A stretch of 34,291 nt of DNA, taken from contig JARLGP010000121.1 in assembly GCA_031292735.1 (NCBI GenBank), forward strand, positions 1 through 34,291, in the 5' to 3' direction. Under the pieces are notes generated by a model. That model saw only the letters and a list, made by a program, of their open reading frames with translations. It did not search any database and was not told where the DNA came from. Both the position numbers and the translations under genes were made by a program. Below, piece after piece: positions 28,807-34,291 of the stretch; position 1 is the stretch's first letter, and each line of letters begins with the position of its first letter. The stretch is from Holophaga sp. (lineage in GTDB: Bacteria > Acidobacteriota > Holophagae > Holophagales > Holophagaceae).

Positions 28807-29464
28807 AGCCCACCCCGCGCAAGGTGCGGATCAGCGGTACTTGTCCTTTGCCGTCGACCTTCCCGCGCAGCCGGTAGATGTGGACATCGACGACGTTGGT
28901 GTCGGGCTGGATGCGCATGCCCCAGACCTGGTCCAGGATCATCGAACGGGTGACGACCCGGCCCGCGTTGCGGCAAAGATACTCCAGGAGGCTGAATTCC
29001 TGCGAGGTCAAGGGCAGCACCTGCCCGCACCGGGTCGCCTCGTGCCGAAGCAGGTCCAGCTCGAGGTCGAACACTTGCAGTCGGGTCGATTCACTGCCGG
29101 GCGCGGTCTGCCGGCGCAGGAGGTTGCGCAGCCTCGCCAGCAGCTCGGCCAGGGCAAAGGGTTTGGTCAGGTAGTCGTCGCCGCCCTGTTCCAGGCCGCG
29201 CACCCGGTCGTCCACCGAGCGGCGGGCGGACAGGATCAGCACGGGGGCGCTCACCCCCAGGTGACGCAAGTGGAGGATCAGGGCGATGCCGTCCCGGTCC
29301 GGCAGCCCCAGATCGACGATCAGGATATCGGGCCCGTTCTCGATGGCCAGCCGTTCGGCGGTACGGCCATCCGCGGCCGCATCCACCTGATAGCCGGCCT
29401 CCTCCAGGGAGAAGCGCAGGAAGGTCTGGATGTCGGTTTCATCTTCAACCAGCAGGAGTCGCAT
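28787..29464 (-). CDS. OmpR/PhoB family response regulator
   Basis: The 225-residue protein has a receiver domain with the acidic pocket VEDE, phospho-acceptor Asp51 in LIVDLGLPD, Thr/Ser in LILSA and Lys in YLTKPF. The winged-helix DNA-binding domain shows LTSQEFSLLEYL, GRVVTRSMILDQVWG, NVVDVHIYRLRGKV and IRTLRGVGYVL. It pairs with the overlapping kinase gene. There is no ribosome-binding site; TAACCT lies exactly 6 nt before the ATG, suggesting a leaderless mRNA. It is divergent from the polyprenyl synthase/ABC operon, its likely target. Confidence 0.95.
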   Translation of the reverse strand: MRLLLVEDETDIQTFLRFSLEEAGYQVDAAADGRTAERLAIENGPDILIVDLGLPDRDGIALILHLRHLGVSAPVLILSARRSVDDRVRGLEQGGDDYLTKPFALAELLARLRNLLRRQTAPGSESTRLQVFDLELDLLRHEATRCGQVLPLTSQEFSLLEYLCRNAGRVVTRSMILDQVWGMRIQPDTNVVDVHIYRLRGKVDGKGQVPLIRTLRGVGYVLKDR

Positions 29465-29470
29465 GGCGAT

Positions 29471-29476
29471 AGGTTA
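29471..29476 (-). promoter_or_regulatory. -10-like TAACCT, 6 nt before the response-regulator ATG
   Basis: On the minus strand TAACCT is followed by six bases and the ATG at 29464. No Shine-Dalgarno sequence is present. A second -10-like CATAAT lies further upstream. Confidence 0.35.
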
Positions 29477-29501
29477 GCCCAAGATTGCATTATGAAGAAA
29501 T

Positions 29502-29545
29502 CGTCATGTTGCGGTTGCCTTCCCGTCATTTTCGGTCGTTATGCT
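29502..29545 (+). promoter_or_regulatory. Tandem 22-bp-spaced repeat and promoter upstream of the polyprenyl synthase operon
   Basis: CGTCATGTTGCGG starts at 29502 and CGTCATTTTCGG at 29524, so the repeats are 22 bp (two helical turns) apart, as expected for an OmpR-family dimer site. TTGCCT (29515-29520) and TATGCT (29540-29545) are 19 bp apart, a poor spacing typical of activated promoters. AGGAGG near 29557 would be in the leader. Confidence 0.45.
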
Positions 29546-29586
29546 CTCTGGCAAGTCAGGAGGGGTGCTTCGACAAGCAGACAAGC

Positions 29587-30519
29587 ATGAACATATTATA
29601 TGATCATTCCATTGCAATCGCCTTCGGCGCCGGCCTCCCGCTCCCGGCGGCGCTCGACCCGCGTTTCGAGGGCGCCCTACGCCACATCCTGGATCATCCC
29701 GGGAACCTGGTGCGCCCCCGGATGGTGATGCAGGGGGCCATGGCCCACGGGCTGGATGCCGGGCGCGCCAAAGACCTGGCGATCGCCCTCGAGTACTTCC
29801 ACACCGCCTCGCTGGTCTTCGACGATCTGCCGTGCATGGATGACGCGTCCCAGCGGCGCGGCGCCCCTTGCGTCCACCGGGTGTACGGCGAGGGGGAGGC
29901 CATCCTGGCGGCTCTGGCCCTGATCAATCGCGCCTACGCGCTGATCTGGCGCGCCGCGGCCGGAGCCCCGCCGGAGCGGCAGGCCGAGGCCATGAGCTAC
30001 GTCGAACAGCGGCTCGGGGTGGCGGGCCTGCTCAACGGCCAGAGCCTGGATCTCCACTACGCGGCCCTGCCGCACGACCCGGAGACCACCGGGCGGATCG
30101 CGCGCGGCAAGACCGTGTCCCTGGTGCGGCTCACGCTGGTCCTGCCGGCGATCCTGGGAGGCGCCGGCGGGCGCGAGATCCAGCTCCAGGAGCGGGTTTC
30201 CCTGTACTGGGGGCTCGCCTATCAGATCCTGGACGATCTGAAGGACCTGTTCCTGGGCGCCCCGGAATCGGGCAAGACGGTCGGCCGCGACACCCTGCTG
30301 GACCGGCCGAACCTGGCCGCCGTGGCCGGCCCCCCGGCCGCCATGAAGCGCCTCAAGCGCCTGCTTCGGCTGGGCGACCGGAACCTGGCCTCGCTGCTGA
30401 AGGCCAGGCCGTCCCTGGCCTTCCTCCGGCAGCTCCGCCTCGCCCTGGAGGAGGAGCTGGACCGGGTGACCCGGGCCGCCCGCGAGGGGATGGGAGAGGC
30501 GCGCCCATGCTGTTTCTGA
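29587..30519 (+). CDS. Polyprenyl diphosphate synthase (geranylgeranyl/farnesyl type)
   Basis: The 310-residue all-helical synthase condenses isopentenyl diphosphate with an allylic diphosphate. The first Asp-rich motif is DDLPCMDD (79-86) and the second is DDLKD (216-220), with LVRPRM near residue 43 and GKTVSLVRL before the second motif. Small residues (Ala74, Ser75) before the first motif suggest a product of C20 or longer; this is inference. The ATG at 29587 lacks a close ribosome-binding site; AGGAGG lies about 25 nt upstream, and the frame stays open to 29485. It overlaps the ABC permease gene by 13 bp. Confidence 0.9.
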   Translation: MNILYDHSIAIAFGAGLPLPAALDPRFEGALRHILDHPGNLVRPRMVMQGAMAHGLDAGRAKDLAIALEYFHTASLVFDDLPCMDDASQRRGAPCVHRVYGEGEAILAALALINRAYALIWRAAAGAPPERQAEAMSYVEQRLGVAGLLNGQSLDLHYAALPHDPETTGRIARGKTVSLVRLTLVLPAILGGAGGREIQLQERVSLYWGLAYQILDDLKDLFLGAPESGKTVGRDTLLDRPNLAAVAGPPAAMKRLKRLLRLGDRNLASLLKARPSLAFLRQLRLALEEELDRVTRAAREGMGEARPCCF

Positions 30520-31619
30520 AACTGATCCTGACCAACCTGGGCCGCCATCGGGTCCGGTCGCTCATCAGTCTGGCCGGGATCGCCTTCAGCGTGGCCGCCA
30601 TGCTGACCGTCGTCACCATCCTGCAGGGCGCCATCGGCATGTTTTCCGGCATCCTCTCCAGCGACAGCGAATTCATCGTCTTTGAGCGCAATGTGTCCGA
30701 CCTGTTTTTCAGCAACGTCCCGGCCGGCGCCGCCGCCGAGATCGCCGGCTGGCCGATGGTGGCCCATGCGGATCCGGTGCTCTTCGGCATCGTTTCCAGC
30801 GCCGACCATCCCATCATCACCTGCTTCGGGGTCACCGCCGCCGACGCCCGCATCCGCGAAGCCACCTGGATCGCCGGCGACCGGAGCGCCTTCGCCCTCC
30901 GCCCCGACGAGGTGGCGCTGGGGGAACGGGCCGCGGACTTCCTGGCGACCGGGGTGGGCAGGAACGTCCAGATCGGCCACGGGACCTTTCACGTGATCGG
31001 GATCCTGAAAACCGCCAACGGTTTCGAGGACGGCGGGGTGTTCATGCCGCTGGGTTCGGCCCAGGCCTTCTTCCACAAGCAAGGCTCCTCCTCGGTCATC
31101 ACGGTCAAGTTGCGCCGCAAGGAGGACGCCGACGGCTTCAAGCGCGCCGTGCGGACCCGCCAGGACCATCTGATCGCGCTGGAGAATGCGGAATTCACCC
31201 GTTCCTACTCCCAGTTCAAGATCCTCAAGGCCACCGCCTGGGCGGTGGGCGGGTGCGGCCTGCTCCTGGGGGGCCTGGGGATCGCGAACACCATGATCAT
31301 GTCGGTGTTCACCCGGATCCGGGAAATGGCCATCCTGCGGGTCAACGGCTTCTCCAGCCCGCAGATCGCCGGGATGATCTTCGGCGAATCCGCCCTGGTC
31401 TCGATCCTCGGGGCGCTGACCGGGCTGTCCATCGGCGTGGGCTTCCTCCGCGGGCTCACCCTGATCCCCGCCCTGCACGGCTACATCGACGCGAGCCTGC
31501 AGCCGGCGGTGATGCTCACCGTCATCGCCCTGGCCCTGCTCACCGGCATCGCCGGAGCCCTCTACCCGGCGTTCTATGCCATGCATGTCCGCCCGGTGGA
31601 GGCCCTGCGGTTCGAATGA
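30507..31619 (+). CDS. ABC transporter permease, MacB/FtsX type
   Basis: The 370-residue protein has the MacB layout: one N-terminal membrane helix (about 17-40; SLISLAGIAFSVAAMLTVV), a ~200-residue periplasmic domain, and three C-terminal helices of the FtsX domain (GGCGLLLGGLGIANTMIMSV, ESALVSILGALTGLSIGVGF, MLTVIALALLTGIAGALYP). The cytoplasmic loop REMAILRVNGFSSPQI contacts the ATPase. Such systems do not transport through the membrane but drive periplasmic or outer-membrane events. Its stop overlaps the ATPase start (ATGA). No MacA-like adaptor gene is in the window. Confidence 0.92.
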   Translation: MLFLKLILTNLGRHRVRSLISLAGIAFSVAAMLTVVTILQGAIGMFSGILSSDSEFIVFERNVSDLFFSNVPAGAAAEIAGWPMVAHADPVLFGIVSSADHPIITCFGVTAADARIREATWIAGDRSAFALRPDEVALGERAADFLATGVGRNVQIGHGTFHVIGILKTANGFEDGGVFMPLGSAQAFFHKQGSSSVITVKLRRKEDADGFKRAVRTRQDHLIALENAEFTRSYSQFKILKATAWAVGGCGLLLGGLGIANTMIMSVFTRIREMAILRVNGFSSPQIAGMIFGESALVSILGALTGLSIGVGFLRGLTLIPALHGYIDASLQPAVMLTVIALALLTGIAGALYPAFYAMHVRPVEALRFE

Positions 31620-32323
31620 CCAGCGGCGATCCGATCCCCCACGGCCATGGCCGGGTGGCCCTTCGCGCGGAGGGCCTGTGGAAGAGCTACGACAAAGGCG
31701 CGATCCCCGTCCTGCAAGGCATCGAGTTCCATACCGCCGGGGGCGGGACGGTGGCCATGTGCGGGCCCTCGGGCTGCGGCAAGAGCACCCTGCTGCACCT
31801 GCTCGGCGGCCTGGACACGCCGGACCGGGGCCGGATCCTGGTGAACGGCGTGGATATCCATCGGCACTTCAACCGCCTGCGGTGGCTCCGGCACGAGGTG
31901 GGATTCGTCTTCCAGCTGCACAACCTCATCCCGGACCTGACCCTGGCCGAGAACTGCCTGCTGCCCACGGTGGCGGCGGGGATGGCGCGCGACCAGGCCC
32001 GCGCCCGGCTCCGCCACCTGGCCGACCGGACCGGCCTGGGCCACCGCCTGGAGCACCGCATCCAGCAGCTGTCGGGGGGCGAGCGCCAGCGCACCGCGCT
32101 CTGCCGCGCGCTGATGAACCGGCCGAGGATCCTGCTCGCCGACGAGCCCACGGGCTCGCTGGACGCCCGGACCAGCGAGGCCATCTTCGACCTGCTGCTG
32201 GAGCTGGTCGCCTCGGAGGGGGTGACCCTGGTCATGGCCACCCATGATCGCGGTCTGGCGGCGCGCTGCGATCAGCTTCTGGAAATGCGCGACGGGAGGA
32301 TGCATGGACCCGGACCGGACTGA
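31616..32323 (+). CDS. ABC transporter ATP-binding protein, MacB/LolD type
   Basis: The 235-residue ATPase has Walker A GPSGCGKST, the Q-loop FVFQLHNLIPDLT, signature LSGGERQRTA, Walker B ILLADEPTGSLD and the switch His in MATHD. It is the partner of the permease upstream, with a 4-bp overlap, and belongs to the branch that pairs with MacB/LolCE/FtsX permeases. Its 3' end overlaps the next gene by 20 bp, and that gene has its own GGGAGGA. Confidence 0.95.
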   Translation: MTSGDPIPHGHGRVALRAEGLWKSYDKGAIPVLQGIEFHTAGGGTVAMCGPSGCGKSTLLHLLGGLDTPDRGRILVNGVDIHRHFNRLRWLRHEVGFVFQLHNLIPDLTLAENCLLPTVAAGMARDQARARLRHLADRTGLGHRLEHRIQQLSGGERQRTALCRALMNRPRILLADEPTGSLDARTSEAIFDLLLELVASEGVTLVMATHDRGLAARCDQLLEMRDGRMHGPGPD

Positions 32324-33635
32324 GCGGGGCGCCTCCGGACCTGCGCCGGCGGCGGTCTGCGTGGCCTGGCACAGCCTCTCCTGGCTGGTCCTCGCCAACG
32401 CCATCGGGGTCCTGACCGCGGTGCTCCTGCTCGCCCCGGGCCTCCACCGCTGGCTGGGGGAGTGGACCTACGGGCGCTGGGTGCGGGTGCACATGAACCT
32501 CGAACTGTATGGGTGGATGAGCCTTCCCATGGCCGGATTCCTGATGGAGCACTACGGCGCCGACCGCGGGCCGACCGCCGCCTGGTGCCGGCCCGTGCTC
32601 TGGGCCTGGTCCACCGCGCTGGCCGTCGGCGCGGTGTCGTGGCTGACCGGCCATTCCAGCGGGAAGCTGTTCCTGGACGAGACCGGATTCGCCCGCCAGG
32701 CCCTGCCGCTGGCCATGGTCGCGCTCTGGCTGCTGCTGGCCGCGGCCTTCATCCGCGGAGCCGGCCGGCCGCGCCGTCCGGCACGGAGCCTCGGCGAGGG
32801 CGCGGTGCTTTTGCTGCTGCTGGCCGTGCCCGCACTGCTTTGGCGGGCCTCCAGCCCGGCGTTCTATCCGCCCGTCAACCCCGACACGGGCGGACCCACC
32901 GGAGCCAGCCAGCTGGAATCGTCCCTGGCGGTGGTCGGGATCCTTCTGTGCCTGCCCCTGGGGCTGGCGCGCCGCCTGGCGGGGCGCCCCTGGCCGGTCC
33001 GGCTGAGCTGGGCCGCGCTGGCGGCCGAGGCGCTGTTCTGCGGAGCGCTGGGCCGCACCGACCCGAGCCCGCGTCACCCCCTGGCCTGGCTCATTCTCGT
33101 CTGCCTGCTGATCTGGATCCCCCTGACCCCCGCCTACTATGCGTCCTTCGCCTGGTCCCCGGGCAGCGGGCGCTGGCGCAAGGCCATGCTCGGCTGGTGG
33201 TCCCTGCTGCTGGTCACCGGTTGGGTCCTCTTTCTGCCGGGGGTGCTCGACCACGTCAAGTTCACCGACGGGCTGGTCGGCCACTCCCTGCTGGCCATGG
33301 CCGGATTCGCATCCAGCCTGGTCATTTTCGGAATGGTCCACTGGCTGGGCGAGGATGGCTGGATCTTCAACCGGACGTGGTCCTTCTACGGCTGGAACGG
33401 CGGCGTGCTCGCCTACGTGCTGCTGATGGCGCTGGCGGGCTGGCGGGAGGGCTCCGACCCGGGCTACACCATCGTGCCGGGCATGGCCCGGGACCTGGTC
33501 TATGCCCTGCGGCTGCTGGCCGGATCGGCGATGTTCGCGGCGTCGCTGGAATGGCTGTGCTCGGCCCGCAGCCTGCTCCGGGCCCCTTCCCGGGCTCCGT
33601 CGGCCGGCGCCCCGGCCCGGGAAAGGCGCCCATGA
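32304..33635 (+). CDS. Polytopic membrane protein resembling cytochrome c oxidase subunit I (cbb3-like), without usual Cu(B) motifs
   Basis: The 443-residue protein has about 10-12 membrane segments. Two stretches recall heme-copper oxidase subunit I: RVHMNLELYGWMSLPMAGFL (His63) and DHVKFTDGLVGHSLLAMAGF (His317, His327), with His346 further on in MVHWLG. The HPEVY and His-His pairs that hold Cu(B) in real oxidases are not visible. It may bind heme without reducing oxygen, or may be a distant structural relative. GGGAGGA precedes the ATG. It overlaps the ABC ATPase (20 bp) and the next gene (ATGA), so it belongs to the same operon. Confidence 0.6.
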   Translation: MDPDRTERGASGPAPAAVCVAWHSLSWLVLANAIGVLTAVLLLAPGLHRWLGEWTYGRWVRVHMNLELYGWMSLPMAGFLMEHYGADRGPTAAWCRPVLWAWSTALAVGAVSWLTGHSSGKLFLDETGFARQALPLAMVALWLLLAAAFIRGAGRPRRPARSLGEGAVLLLLLAVPALLWRASSPAFYPPVNPDTGGPTGASQLESSLAVVGILLCLPLGLARRLAGRPWPVRLSWAALAAEALFCGALGRTDPSPRHPLAWLILVCLLIWIPLTPAYYASFAWSPGSGRWRKAMLGWWSLLLVTGWVLFLPGVLDHVKFTDGLVGHSLLAMAGFASSLVIFGMVHWLGEDGWIFNRTWSFYGWNGGVLAYVLLMALAGWREGSDPGYTIVPGMARDLVYALRLLAGSAMFAASLEWLCSARSLLRAPSRAPSAGAPARERRP

Positions 33636-34042
33636 GACGCTCCCTGCTGTTCGGCTACCAGGTGGTCGTCGGCCTTTGCGACAGCGCGACCGGCATGCTG
33701 CTGATGGTGGCGCCCCACTGGACCCTCCGCCGGATGGGCCTGCGCATGGCCGCCGACGCTCCGCCCCTGCTCGCAATCATCGGCGCCCTGGTGTTCGGGG
33801 TGGGTCTCTGCTGCCTGCATGGCGCCTGGCTGGCCTATGACGACGACCGGGCCGCCAGGCTGGACCTGGTCTGGCTGCTCACCGGGATCCTGCGCGCCAG
33901 CGTGGCCGTCCTGGTCTGCATCCAGATCCTCTCCGGCGCCCTGGAGCCGGGATGGCTCACCGTCGCCCTGTTTGACGGCGCCTGCGCCCTGCTCCAGACC
34001 GTCGGACTCTCCAGGAACTGGCTGGCCCATGCGACCCGGTGA
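33632..34042 (+). CDS. Small four-helix membrane protein of unknown function
   Basis: The 136-residue protein has about four hydrophobic segments (roughly 5-28, 45-66, 78-100, 106-124) and short polar loops (YDDDRAAR near residue 72). No motif I recognise. The layout recalls small DoxX/DUF4345-like proteins, but this is weak. It is coupled by ATGA to the oxidase-like gene and overlaps the next gene by 14 bp, so it is part of the operon. Confidence 0.65.
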   Translation: MRRSLLFGYQVVVGLCDSATGMLLMVAPHWTLRRMGLRMAADAPPLLAIIGALVFGVGLCCLHGAWLAYDDDRAARLDLVWLLTGILRASVAVLVCIQILSGALEPGWLTVALFDGACALLQTVGLSRNWLAHATR

Positions 34043-34291
34043 AAGGGGCGCCTCCGGCTGGCAGGGCATCAGCCTGGTGGCGATCACCTATGTCTATTTC
34101 CTGATTTTCGCCCAGTTCGCCTTTCTCCGCCGGCTGGCCGATCTGGGCCTTGCGGGGGATCGCCTGCGGGGGGTGATGGCCGCCATGGCCGCCGGCGGGA
34201 TCGGCCTCAGCCTGCTCGCGCCGCGGCTCCGGCTTTGGCCGTCGCCGGCGCTGCGCCTGCGGGTCGGGCTGGCGGCGTCCGCCGCCGCGGC
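34029..34291 (+). CDS. Membrane protein, N-terminal part, probable MFS transporter; 3' truncated by the window edge
   Basis: The first 87 residues are visible. A short polar start is followed by a hydrophobic helix (ISLVAITYVYFLIFAQFAFL), an Arg-Arg/Asp loop, a second helix (MAAMAAGGIGLSLLAP) and the start of a third. The helix-loop-helix pattern with a Gly-rich second helix resembles the first two helices of a major facilitator. It overlaps the previous gene by 14 bp and is co-transcribed with it. It could also be another polytopic protein. Confidence 0.5.
   Translation, partial: MRPGERGASGWQGISLVAITYVYFLIFAQFAFLRRLADLGLAGDRLRGVMAAMAAGGIGLSLLAPRLRLWPSPALRLRVGLAASAAA

Noticed and set aside
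29485..29586. 34-codon N-terminal extension of the polyprenyl synthase
   Set aside because: The extension has no family similarity and covers the promoter and tandem repeats; the synthase sequence begins naturally at 29587, although the missing ribosome-binding site leaves some doubt.

Overview
This is a high-GC (roughly 70 %) window from a Gram-negative bacterium. It encodes an outer-membrane beta-barrel protein with a C-terminal aromatic residue, a MotA/MotB flagellar stator, GluQ-RS, and class II LysRS. The housekeeping proteins would fit Acidobacteriota (Holophaga/Geothrix-like) or a deep-branching proteobacterium, but I cannot settle this from sequence alone. Genes are tightly packed. 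No gene-free stretch exceeds about 270 bases (the longest is 23705-23975), and I see no tRNA, rRNA, CRISPR array, insertion sequence or prophage.

Layout. (A) 1-1744, +: the end of a RiPP-metallophore-type operon, with the Cys-rich C-terminus of a probable precursor peptide, a perfect hairpin, a DUF692/MNIO iron oxidase and its DUF2063 partner. (B) 8801-1737, -: a housekeeping operon argS-pyrG-tkt-lysS. (C) 9019-9973: rpsT, facing an outer-membrane beta-barrel gene across a strong shared hairpin. (D) 10076-12345: gluQ and a membrane-anchored methyltransferase, divergent from a palindrome in which each start codon lies 6 nt from a -10 box, followed by a two-gene toxin-antitoxin-like pair. (E) 15502-12361, -: a deoxyhypusine-synthase-like enzyme and a two-barrel nitronate-monooxygenase-like flavoprotein with a C-terminal Cys cluster. 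(F) 15704-18065, +: motA, motB and a glyoxalase-like gene. (G) 18138-22902: an HD phosphohydrolase, a hybrid histidine kinase with two complete kinase modules, and a zinc alcohol dehydrogenase. (H) 22919-27258: an enoyl-CoA hydratase-like gene, then alcohol dehydrogenase, aldo/keto reductase and AraC regulator, which looks like the YqhC/YqhD/DkgA aldehyde-detoxification set. (I) 27355-34291: a two-component system divergent from an apparent operon of polyprenyl diphosphate synthase, MacB-like ABC permease, ABC ATPase, a heme-copper-oxidase-subunit-I-like membrane protein without the usual Cu(B) motifs, a small membrane protein and a truncated MFS-like membrane protein.

The most interesting parts are section I (no function I can name for the combination; a candidate undescribed isoprenoid/export/membrane-redox system under a dedicated two-component system), section A (cut by the window edge), and the repeated TAnnnT-N6-ATG geometry, which suggests that leaderless mRNAs are in use here. 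Functions are inferred from recognised families; no database search was run.
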